This document shows, in pieces, positions 53,092 through 61,120 of a stretch of 64,000 bases of DNA (its first letter is position 1; each line of letters begins with the position of its first letter). The stretch is from the NCBI GenBank assembly GCA_035626515.1, contig DASPNM010000007.1, positions 29,707-93,706 on the forward strand. Reading direction: 5' to 3'. The stretch comes from DASPNM01 sp035626515. Lineage in GTDB: Bacteria; Bacteroidota; Bacteroidia; Chitinophagales; Chitinophagaceae. Both the position numbers and the translations under genes were made by a program. The notes beneath the pieces were generated by a model. That model did not search any database. It was not told the DNA's origin and was given only the letters and a program-made list of their open reading frames with translations.

Positions 53092-56000
53092 TCAATTGTT
53101 GACCTTGCTCGACCGGTTTTCCTCTTCCATCACGGCGCTCAGCCGCGCCTGTGCCTCGTTCTTCAGCTCCGCACTTAGGCTGTTGTCCACAATGCTCTGG
53201 AATGTCGCCTTCGCATTGAAATAATCTTTCTGCCGGAAATAGATTTCTCCGAGCAACAGGTACGAACGCGTTACCCAGTAATCGTAGGACCCGGATTTGT
53301 TGATCGTTTCGAATGCTGCCTTCTCGGCCTCAGTGAGCTTGTCGAGGAGGAAGAGTGAATTTGCGATCTCGTAACGCGCTTCAGCCGCCAGCGCACCTTT
53401 ATTTACCTGCACCACCTGCCGGAATGCGGCAAGGGCGAGATCAGGCTGACCCGCGACCTGGTGCGAGCGGGCAATTGTCATGTTTGCAAGCGCCTTGTCA
53501 TCGGCGCTGGCTCCCTTCGCTGCAGCCAGCTCTTTTGCATTTTCAAGCGCTTCTCCCCATTTTTTCAGCTGGTACTGGCTCCGCAGCAGTCCCCGCATCG
53601 CCTCCAGCCGGTTCTCCTGGCCTGAGGCAAGCTGCTTAAGACGCGTGTAATGGTCTTCGGCCCTTGGGTAATCCTTCAGCTCGAAAAAGCTGATACGCGA
53701 CGCCGCGACGGCCGCCCGTTCGGCGTACTTGTTCGGGGCTTCGGCCATCACTGCATCCAACGCGGCAAGCGCATTGTTCCAGTCCTTGCGTGCCGCATAG
53801 ATCTCCCCACGGTTGAACTGCGCATCGAGCGCGTAGCTTCCGTTTGGAAATTTCTGCAGGTATTCGTTGAACGCGGAAAGCGCCTCGTTGAGCTTCTGCT
53901 CGTCATACTTTTGCTCCGCCGCGTAATAGGTCAGCGAGTCTTCGCTGCTGATGCTAATGGGACGACCCGCCCGCCGCATAAAGTCGGCGTATTCGCCCGG
54001 TTTTCCTTCTTCCACGTAGATGGCGCGCACCTGGTCCAGGGCATCCTCCACCTCGGGCGCGTTCGGGTACCGGTCCACGAGAGTCGAAAACTGCTTCAGC
54101 GCGTCCTGGTTTTGGTTGATGTTGAAATAGGCAATCCCGAGCTTCAAATAAGCCTGCGGCTTCATCGCTTCGCCCGTGGGATTGCTGATCACATTGCCGA
54201 GGTAAGGAATGGCCTCGCGAAATTTTTCGTCGCTCATATAAGTATTGGCAATTTCCATGTTCGCGTCGAGCACCAGGGGCGAATTGGGAAATTTCCTCGT
54301 CATGTTATTCATCAGCGAGATCTTCTCCGCCGAGCTTCTCACTCCCGCCAGCATCGCGATCTGGAAGGTCGCGTAGTCTTCGGCCGGCCAGGAGAGCCGG
54401 ATTACGGTTTCGTACATGGAGCGCGCCTGCGCAAAATTTTTCATCATGAAATGATTGTCGGCAACCCGCAGGTACACGTCCTGCGAAAAGGCGTCCGAAT
54501 TCAGCGCAGGGGCCTTCATCAGCCCCTGGAAGTAGTTCATCGATACCGGGTAGTTCTCTTTCCTCAAATAAGCGTAGCCGAGATTGTACTTCACGTTGGT
54601 GGCATTTGCCTCGCCGGCGGGCGGCGAGCCGTAGGTGGCGTATGCCTGGTAATATTTTATGGCGGTGTCCAACTGCCGGCTCCGGTATCCGATCTCTCCT
54701 TTCCAGAAATAGGCGAACGGCAGCACCGATGCATTATAATCCGAATAAAGTACGCGGGTCAGCAGGACATCGGCCTGTGCGAGCTGGCCGTCATTGATCA
54801 TTTCCGTAGCGCGTCCGAACAGGATTCTTGGATAAAGTCTCTTTGCATTCTCCGACATCCTCGGCAACCCTTCCATGAGCGTCAGCGCGTCGCGGTAATT
54901 GTTTGTATTCGCCAGCACATCAATCAACAGCTCCCGGGCCTCCGCCTGGTACTGCGAATTGGGATAATCGTTCAGAAATGAACGAAGACTGTTCAGCGCT
55001 TCGTCCTGATAACCCAGCTCGTAGGAAAGCTTGGCGTACTGGAAGCGCGAAATCTCCTTTTGCCGCTGGTTGCTGTTGTTCGATGCTCCGAATAGGAAAG
55101 CGTTGCGGGCATTCGATTTCTGCCCCGTCTTCAGGTAGGCATCGCCCAGCAGGTACATCGCGTGCTGGCTGAGTGAATCCTCCCGGCCGCTCAGCTGCCG
55201 AAATCCTTCAATTGCCTTGTTGAGTTGGCCGGTCTGGTAATAAGCGTAAGAAAGTTCATAGAGGTCTTCCCTCCTCACTTTCCTGGAGCCGCGGACATAG
55301 TCTTCCAGGTATTGAAGCGCCTTTTCGTACTGCTTTTTTTCAAAATAAGCATGCCCTACCATTTGCTTGAGCTCCAGGTCGTAATACTGCGACTCTCCAC
55401 TTCGGATCTTGCTTTCGGCGTACGCGAGGGCCTCATCCTTTCGTCCCTGCGTGTAATGGATCTGTGCAATGTAATACGGGACGATCGGCGCGTAGGTTTT
55501 ATCATTCTCCACAACGCGGAAGCTTTCAAGCGCTTCGCCGTACTGGCGATCGCGGAAAGCGAGAAAACCATAATAATAGTTGGCGTGGAAGTAGTTCGGA
55601 TCCTTTTTCAGCGACCGGACGCTGTTGAACAGCGGCTTCGCCCTGGCGAACTGCTGCAGGTTAAAGTGCGCGTAACCCTGGTGAAATTTCATTTCCGCAA
55701 TCTCGCGGTTGCTCAGGTTGCCGAGGTTGGCTTCTTCGTACCGCGCGACCGCGTCAGCAAATCGTTCGTGACGGAAGTAATATTCGCCCAGGTGAAAGTT
55801 CATCATCTGCACACGCGCGTTGCTCTTTTCTACCTCAATGTATTCGCGTGCGAGTTCCTCCGCCCTTGCCTCATTTTGCTTCAGTCCGCAGACAACCGTG
55901 TAGTATTCGATCTCCTGAACGGTGATCGGCCGGTTCACCCGGTCAGTTTCGCGGATTGTCTGGCTCAGCTCGCGAAATATCGGGTACGCCAGGCTGTACT

Positions 56001-56127
56001 GCTCTTTTTGAAAATATTGCTTAGCCTCCCTGAGCTTCTCATCGGGATCGTTGTAGAAAGCGGTTTGTTGGGAAAATGCGGACAGGGTGAGGAAGATGGC
56101 AGGTACCAGCAAACTGTGATTCTTCAT
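53092..56127 (-). CDS. large periplasmic tetratricopeptide repeat protein
   Basis: 1011 residues with a signal peptide (MKNHSLLVPAIFLTLSAFSQ). Nearly the whole mature protein is TPR or Sel1-like helix pairs, e.g. AKQYFQKEQYSLAYPIFREL, YEKALQYLEDYVRG and DALKQFSTLVDRYPNAPEVE. About 20 repeats can be counted by eye. Such solenoids bind partner proteins. First gene of an operon with a barrel, an HU-like membrane protein and a methyltransferase. A scaffold role at the outer membrane is inferred. Confidence 0.85.
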   Translation of the reverse strand: MKNHSLLVPAIFLTLSAFSQQTAFYNDPDEKLREAKQYFQKEQYSLAYPIFRELSQTIRETDRVNRPITVQEIEYYTVVCGLKQNEARAEELAREYIEVEKSNARVQMMNFHLGEYYFRHERFADAVARYEEANLGNLSNREIAEMKFHQGYAHFNLQQFARAKPLFNSVRSLKKDPNYFHANYYYGFLAFRDRQYGEALESFRVVENDKTYAPIVPYYIAQIHYTQGRKDEALAYAESKIRSGESQYYDLELKQMVGHAYFEKKQYEKALQYLEDYVRGSRKVRREDLYELSYAYYQTGQLNKAIEGFRQLSGREDSLSQHAMYLLGDAYLKTGQKSNARNAFLFGASNNSNQRQKEISRFQYAKLSYELGYQDEALNSLRSFLNDYPNSQYQAEARELLIDVLANTNNYRDALTLMEGLPRMSENAKRLYPRILFGRATEMINDGQLAQADVLLTRVLYSDYNASVLPFAYFWKGEIGYRSRQLDTAIKYYQAYATYGSPPAGEANATNVKYNLGYAYLRKENYPVSMNYFQGLMKAPALNSDAFSQDVYLRVADNHFMMKNFAQARSMYETVIRLSWPAEDYATFQIAMLAGVRSSAEKISLMNNMTRKFPNSPLVLDANMEIANTYMSDEKFREAIPYLGNVISNPTGEAMKPQAYLKLGIAYFNINQNQDALKQFSTLVDRYPNAPEVEDALDQVRAIYVEEGKPGEYADFMRRAGRPISISSEDSLTYYAAEQKYDEQKLNEALSAFNEYLQKFPNGSYALDAQFNRGEIYAARKDWNNALAALDAVMAEAPNKYAERAAVAASRISFFELKDYPRAEDHYTRLKQLASGQENRLEAMRGLLRSQYQLKKWGEALENAKELAAAKGASADDKALANMTIARSHQVAGQPDLALAAFRQVVQVNKGALAAEARYEIANSLFLLDKLTEAEKAAFETINKSGSYDYWVTRSYLLLGEIYFRQKDYFNAKATFQSIVDNSLSAELKNEAQARLSAVMEEENRSSKVNN

Positions 56128-56299
56128 TTGGAATGTCCTTTAGCCGGGCACCGATGGAGATCGGGATAAAGTAACGCCGCGAATATGAAAATTATTTCAG
56201 CTCAGACCAAACATCATTCCAAACAGTTGTGGATAAGTGAAAGGAATGTTGTTGTTTTAACATTTCGTTCATTTCACCGAATGTAAAACAGCTAGTATC

Positions 56300-56710
56300 A
56301 TGTTCGTTACCGAAACCGAAATCAGAGTCCGCTATGCAGAAACAGATCAGATGGGCGTCGTTTATCACAGCAATTTTTTCCTGTACTTTGAAGTTGCGCG
56401 CACTGAATCCATCCGGCAGCTGGGCTTTACGTACGCGGAAATGGAAAAGCTTGGCATCATCATGCCCGTAACCGAGGTGCACAGTCGCTTTTTGCGCCCT
56501 GCGCGGTACGACGACCTGCTGACCGTCCGCAGCATATTGAAGGAACTTCCGTTTCAATCCCGGATTGAGTTTCATCATGAAGTTTATAACGAAAGCAGGG
56601 AGCAGCTCGCCAGCGGACGCGTCGTACTTTATTTCATGGAGGCAGGCTCGATGAAAAAAGCTTCAATGCCCGATGCGCTTTACAAAAAACTGCAGCCCTA
56701 TTTCAGCTGA
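56300..56710 (+). CDS. YbgC/FadM-type acyl-CoA thioesterase
   Basis: 136 residues, hotdog fold. The family signature includes Asp16 in YAETDQMGVVYHSNFFLYFE, followed by ARTESIRQLG. It hydrolyses acyl-CoA or acyl-ACP thioesters; the substrate chain cannot be told. The M50 protease gene follows after 28 bases. Confidence 0.9.
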   Translation: MFVTETEIRVRYAETDQMGVVYHSNFFLYFEVARTESIRQLGFTYAEMEKLGIIMPVTEVHSRFLRPARYDDLLTVRSILKELPFQSRIEFHHEVYNESREQLASGRVVLYFMEAGSMKKASMPDALYKKLQPYFS

Positions 56711-56738
56711 AAACTCAGGGTCTGCCTAATTTTACCTG

Positions 56739-57713
56739 ATGGATGAGCAGCAATCCGAATCACCGGTGCAGCCGGACGTCGTGTATTACCCTCCTAAATT
56801 TCAAAAACCCCAGGACACCGGCAACATCTGGTGGCGTTCCATTCTGAGCCTGGCCCTATACCTGGCGCTTGGCTACTACATTTTTCACAGCTTCACGGTG
56901 CTGCTGATCATCACTGCCATTGTGATCTTTCACGAGCTGGGACATTTCGCGGCGATGAAAATTTACCGTTACAAAGACCTGGGCATCTTTTTCATTCCCC
57001 TGCTCGGCGCTTACGTGTCCGGTAGCAAGCGCGAGGTTTCGCAGAAAGAATCTGCCGTAATTCTGCTCGCGGGTCCGCTGCCCGGGATCATCGTCGGACT
57101 GCTGCTTTTTTACTTTGGAGGTGACGGCGATATTGGTGGCGTCTCACTCTCGCGTGTGGCTCTCCTGCTCATCATTCTCAACCTGATCAACCTGCTGCCG
57201 GTCTATCCGCTCGACGGAGGACAACTCCTCCACCGCGTGTTTCTCGATGAAGAGGGCTGGCTCGGCAAGGCATTTGTTTTTGTGTCTGCCGCGTTCCTGG
57301 CCTGGATTGCCATAAAAATCCCGGTTTACCCTTTGCTCATTTTCCCGGCCCTGATGCTGGTGCGGCTTTTTTCCGAGAACAAGATGGAAGCAGTCGAAAA
57401 AAAGATCGAGGCAGCAGGGATCAGCCTCGACATTTCTTACGAAGATCTGAGCGACGAGAACTATTGGCAGATTCGAAAGATCCTCATCGAAGAACATGCA
57501 GCGTTTCACGACCAGCCCGCGGGACCTCCCTTTCAGTACAGTCCGAAAGAGGAAAAGTTGATGACTGCGATCGAGGGAATGCTGCACCGCCACCTGATCC
57601 AGGACATGTCTCTGGGTGGAAAGCTTTTTGTGCTGCTCATCTGGATTGCTGCTATCGCCGCTCCCTGGCTGCTGCAGATGGAAATGGAGGTTTTCAGGCG
57701 CCTTGGATTCTGA
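56739..57713 (+). CDS. site-2 protease family (M50) membrane metalloprotease
   Basis: 324 residues, about six transmembrane helices. The zinc motif is IVIFHELGHFAAMK (His65, Glu66, His69), and the second motif NLLPVYPLDGGQLL gives the third ligand (Asp). It cleaves substrates inside the membrane, typically anti-sigma factors or signal peptides. There is no PDZ domain. A near-match -7 box TAATTTTA lies just upstream. The 3' spacer has no gene. Confidence 0.9.
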   Translation: MDEQQSESPVQPDVVYYPPKFQKPQDTGNIWWRSILSLALYLALGYYIFHSFTVLLIITAIVIFHELGHFAAMKIYRYKDLGIFFIPLLGAYVSGSKREVSQKESAVILLAGPLPGIIVGLLLFYFGGDGDIGGVSLSRVALLLIILNLINLLPVYPLDGGQLLHRVFLDEEGWLGKAFVFVSAAFLAWIAIKIPVYPLLIFPALMLVRLFSENKMEAVEKKIEAAGISLDISYEDLSDENYWQIRKILIEEHAAFHDQPAGPPFQYSPKEEKLMTAIEGMLHRHLIQDMSLGGKLFVLLIWIAAIAAPWLLQMEMEVFRRLGF

Positions 57714-57882
57714 TTGAATAGGCGTTTAGCCACCGAATATTGAACATCTGACAATAACGTCCAGGTGGGAGTTAGGAGGATAGGGCGTTCGAGGGTTCGA
57801 TGTCGAAGCCGACAACGCCCCCGCCACTTCAACATTTGATGCTTATTATTTAATATTCCGACTCCCCGACTCCGGACTCGAC
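57714..57882. repeat. low-complexity word-repeat spacer
   Basis: Gene-free. It holds GGCGTT...AACGCC (57784-57789 and 57809-57814) as a hairpin, an A/T-rich AACATTTGATGCTTATTATT block (57831-57850) like that at 21610-21632, and a GACTCCCCGACTCCGGACTC block (57860-57879) reminiscent of 26297-26316. No promoter seen. Confidence 0.45.
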
Positions 57883-58308
57883 TCAGACCCGGTCGTAATC
57901 CGCTTTCCACTCCCGTATCGCCAGCTTGATCTCGCGCGACCGCATTTTTTCATCCAGGGCGCGCCGAGCCAGGATGGGAAATTCTTCATCGGAGGCGAAT
58001 CGCAAGGCCACAATCTGCGACATCCTTAGCTGCGGATCCAGCGGCTTGCCCGTAAGCACAAAATGCCGGAAGTTTTCTTCCGCCCGAATTGCCCTGTCCT
58101 GAGCCCGCAGCGCGAAGGAGCGCGCATACCAGTAAAAAACGAAGAGCAACGCAGCAATCGCGAGAATGAGACTGGCCGAGTAAAGCGCGGCCGGGTCGGC
58201 ATTCACCAGATTCATGATGCTGCCGATAAGTATGGCCAGCAGCACGGTCGGCGTAATGTAGTGCCAGAGCGGAATGTACCGCCAGTGATTTCTGTAGTTC
58301 TGAGCCAT
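57883..58308 (-). CDS. DUF6526 family small membrane protein
   Basis: 141 residues. Start MAQNYRNHWRYIPLWHYITP, two transmembrane helices (about 18-35 and 44-62), then a long polar helix with FRHFVLTGKPLDPQLRMSQI and LALRFASDEEF-type wording. This pattern is that of DUF6526, found in Bacteroidota and other bacteria; its function is not known. It follows dacB by 45 bases on the same strand. Confidence 0.8.
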   Translation of the reverse strand: MAQNYRNHWRYIPLWHYITPTVLLAILIGSIMNLVNADPAALYSASLILAIAALLFVFYWYARSFALRAQDRAIRAEENFRHFVLTGKPLDPQLRMSQIVALRFASDEEFPILARRALDEKMRSREIKLAIREWKADYDRV

Positions 58309-58353
58309 AGTTTTTGCAGTTTTATTGGTTATTCGTTCAGCCAGCGGAAAATC

Positions 58354-59754
58354 CTATTTCAGCTCGTCGAGCACACGGTACATCTTGCTCACCAGCGTGG
58401 AAGCGCGGCCGGAGTAATTATTCACGAGAAAAGAAAAAATGTACTCCGTCCCGTCCGCGGCCTTGTGATATCCGCAAAAGCCCTTTACGTCGCTGATCGT
58501 GCCGCTTTTCATTTTCATGCCATTGAATTCCGGCAGCCCTTCGTAAAAAGGCCGGTACCAGGGTCGTGCCAGGGCAAACTTCAGTACCTCTACCTGTGCG
58601 CGGGTCGTTATCCGGTTCAGCGGGGAAAGCCCGGACCCGTCATAAAGGTTCAGCTCATCGGGTGAGATCCCATGCTGATTCCAGAAATCTCTGAGTATGC
58701 GCAACCCTGTATCCGCGGAAGCCAGGCCCTGTTCTTTGAGGGCGAAAGTTTTCACCAGCGCCTCGCCGTAAAGGTTGATCGAACGGCGGAGAAAGAAATA
58801 AATGAGAGAATCGAGGGTCGGTGATGCTACGGATCCCAATTCGCGAAGTCCGCGGTTGAGCGGCGGCTGATCAAGTCGCGTTCGCACGCCTCCCTGCAAT
58901 CGAATCCCGGCATTTTTCAACGCAGCTGCCAGCTCTGCCCCGAATTGCCCCGCAGGGTTGGGAAGCGAGCCGGAGATTTTGAAGCTGTCCTCGCCTGCGG
59001 GAATGGTGCCGCGCACAAAGCCGGTGGCCGCAAAAGGAGGGACATAGATATAAGCGTTGTCGCCGCTCCCGCGCGGCCCGGCCCTCACTTCACTCACCAA
59101 CCTGAGGTTTGCGACCGCGGGGTCGAGCCGCACAATACGCACCGGGTCCTTTTCTTTTGGACCACTTTTCAAAATAAGGTCGTACTGGTTTTCGCGCCAG
59201 TTAAACCCTCCGGCCCCGGCTCCATAATAATTTCCAATGTCCTCCCAGATCCAACCGTCGGAGACCGTGTTGCTTTCAAATGCGGATTCGTCCACCACAA
59301 GGTCGCCGGTGATGTTCCTGATTTTCTTTTCCCTGAGCAGGCTAATGATATGAGAAAGGATGGATGCGGGTTTTGTATTGCCATAGCGCCACGAGCCAAG
59401 GCTCGGATCACCGGAGCCTCTCAGAACCAGGTCGCCGATAAGGCTATTTCCACGGAGCTGTCCGTTCGTCTGCAGGAGCGTGTTATAACGGAAATCATTT
59501 CCGAGGAGTTCCAGCGCTGTGGCAGCCGTTACCACCTTTTGCGTGGAGGCGCCCGGAAGCCCAAGACCTGAATTCCGGTCGAACACTACTTTCCCGGTGC
59601 GCGCCTCGATCACGTAGAGCGAGGCAACGGCATATTTCAACTGCGAATCCTGCTCGAACCGCTGGTAAGCTTTTTGTAATCGTTCCCCAACCGCCTGCGC
59701 AAAGAGCCCGGCAGTGAAAAAAGGAAAAATGACACAAAGTAGAAGGACGCGCAT
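58354..59754 (-). CDS. dacB: D-alanyl-D-alanine carboxypeptidase/endopeptidase (PBP4-type)
   Basis: 466 residues from the ATG at 59754. Signal peptide MRVLLLCVIFPFFTAGLFAQ. The three penicillin-binding motifs are present: SxxK (Ser70-Thr-Gln-Lys73), SxN (SINLYGE) and KSG (KMKSGT, in place of KTG). The large insert between SxxK and SxN is typical of PBP4/DacB. It trims peptidoglycan cross-links and stem peptides in the periplasm. A -7 box at 59768-59775 directs it, back to back with that of cinA. Confidence 0.95.
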   Translation of the reverse strand: MRVLLLCVIFPFFTAGLFAQAVGERLQKAYQRFEQDSQLKYAVASLYVIEARTGKVVFDRNSGLGLPGASTQKVVTAATALELLGNDFRYNTLLQTNGQLRGNSLIGDLVLRGSGDPSLGSWRYGNTKPASILSHIISLLREKKIRNITGDLVVDESAFESNTVSDGWIWEDIGNYYGAGAGGFNWRENQYDLILKSGPKEKDPVRIVRLDPAVANLRLVSEVRAGPRGSGDNAYIYVPPFAATGFVRGTIPAGEDSFKISGSLPNPAGQFGAELAAALKNAGIRLQGGVRTRLDQPPLNRGLRELGSVASPTLDSLIYFFLRRSINLYGEALVKTFALKEQGLASADTGLRILRDFWNQHGISPDELNLYDGSGLSPLNRITTRAQVEVLKFALARPWYRPFYEGLPEFNGMKMKSGTISDVKGFCGYHKAADGTEYIFSFLVNNYSGRASTLVSKMYRVLDELK

Positions 59755-59767
59755 CCGATTCAATTTT

Positions 59768-59775
59768 CAAATTTA
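59768..59775 (-). promoter_or_regulatory. -7 box TAAATTTG of dacB
   Basis: Exact TAnnTTTG on the minus strand, ending 13 bases from the dacB ATG, within the 44-base gap shared with cinA. Confidence 0.65.
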
Positions 59776-59784
59776 ACCATCTCC

Positions 59785-59792
59785 TACCTTTG
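59785..59792 (+). promoter_or_regulatory. -7 box TACCTTTG of cinA
   Basis: Exact TAnnTTTG ending 6 bases before the cinA ATG at 59799. It overlaps the TTG at 59790, so that earlier in-frame codon cannot be the start. Confidence 0.7.
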
Positions 59793-59798
59793 AAAACC

Positions 59799-61067
59799 AT
59801 GCATTCAGTGAACGCCTCGGTGATCACGATTGGCGACGAGCTGCTGATCGGTCAAACGATTGATACCAACAGCGCCTTTATCGCCAGGGAATTAACCCGC
59901 ATCGGCATTTCAGTCCGAAGAATGGTCACTGTAGGAGACGACTGGCAGGCCATCCGCCATGTCCTTGACGAAGAAAGCCGAGACGCGGACGTGATCATCA
60001 TCACGGGTGGGCTTGGACCTACCTCGGACGATATCACCAAGCCCCTCCTGGCCCAATATTTCGGTGGCAGGCTAGTGGAAGACGAGCAGGTGCTCGCGCA
60101 CATTCGGTACCTGTTCGAGCATGTCTACCGCCGGCCCGGCCCCTTGCTGGAGCGCAACCGCCGCCAGGCCGAGGTGCCCGACAACTGTACGGTGCTGATG
60201 AACACCCGAGGCACGGCACCCGGCATGCTGTTCCGGAAAGAAGGGAAAATGTTTTTCTCGCTTCCCGGCGTTCCCTATGAAATGCAGGACCTTCTCACGC
60301 GGCAGGTAGTTCCACTTTTGAAAAATGAGCTTCCGCTTCCGATCATCGTTCAGCAAACGCTGCTCACGGTAGGGGTTGGTGAATCCGTGCTTGCCGAAAA
60401 GGTCAGCGATTGGGAAGCACGGCTTCCCAACCACATGAAGCTGGCTTATCTCCCGCATTTCGGCACGGTGCGACTGCGGCTTACTTCAAACGGTAATGAA
60501 AAGAACGGGCTGGAGGAAGAAATGGAGGCGCGATTTGCGGAATTGAAGGAGCTGGTTGCCGAATGGCTGGTAGCCGACGAGGACATCACGCTGTCGCAGG
60601 CGGTGGCAGTGCTTCTCAAATCGAAAAAACAAACGGTGGGTACGGCCGAAAGCTGCACCGGTGGTTATCTCGCCCACCTGCTATCGCGCGATCCCGGTTC
60701 CTCGAGCAATTTCAAGGGCAGCATCGTGAGTTACGACAACCAGGTGAAGATCGACGTCCTCGGCGTCTCGCCGCAAACACTGGAAACTGAGGGCGCGGTA
60801 AGCGAAACCACCGTCCGGCAAATGGCGGCCGGCGCGTTGAAGCGGCTCGGCACCGATTTCGTCGTGGCCACTTCCGGAATAATGGGTCCCGACGGCGGCA
60901 CGGAACGAAAAGCCGTGGGCCTGGTATGGATCGCGGTCGGAGATCGCGCGGGAATTGAAGCGAAGGAATTTCATTTTCGTTTCGACCGCAGCCGCAACAT
61001 CGAACAAACCAGCATCGCCGCGCTGAATATGCTGCGGAAGCGGATAGTTTCGCAACAGAGGGGATGA
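59799..61067 (+). CDS. cinA: CinA-like protein: molybdopterin-binding-like domain plus nicotinamide-nucleotide amidase
   Basis: 422 residues. The N-terminal MoCF-like domain has GDELLIGQTIDTNS and ITGGLGPTSDDIT; the C-terminal CinA domain has GTAESCTGGYLAHLLS and TSGIMGPDGGTERKAVGLVW. CinA-type enzymes hydrolyse ADP-ribose-type compounds and deamidate nicotinamide mononucleotide in NAD recycling. The competence name is historical. The E2 gene follows after 53 bases with its own promoter box. Confidence 0.95.
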   Translation: MHSVNASVITIGDELLIGQTIDTNSAFIARELTRIGISVRRMVTVGDDWQAIRHVLDEESRDADVIIITGGLGPTSDDITKPLLAQYFGGRLVEDEQVLAHIRYLFEHVYRRPGPLLERNRRQAEVPDNCTVLMNTRGTAPGMLFRKEGKMFFSLPGVPYEMQDLLTRQVVPLLKNELPLPIIVQQTLLTVGVGESVLAEKVSDWEARLPNHMKLAYLPHFGTVRLRLTSNGNEKNGLEEEMEARFAELKELVAEWLVADEDITLSQAVAVLLKSKKQTVGTAESCTGGYLAHLLSRDPGSSSNFKGSIVSYDNQVKIDVLGVSPQTLETEGAVSETTVRQMAAGALKRLGTDFVVATSGIMGPDGGTERKAVGLVWIAVGDRAGIEAKEFHFRFDRSRNIEQTSIAALNMLRKRIVSQQRG

Positions 61068-61078
61068 TTCGGAAACCT

Positions 61079-61086
61079 TAACTTTG
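61079..61086 (+). promoter_or_regulatory. -7 box TAACTTTG before the E2 gene
   Basis: Exact TAnnTTTG, 34 bases upstream of the ATG at 61121. Confidence 0.6.
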
Positions 61087-61120
61087 ACCGCGATCACCGG
61101 CAACCGAAATTTTTACTTTT

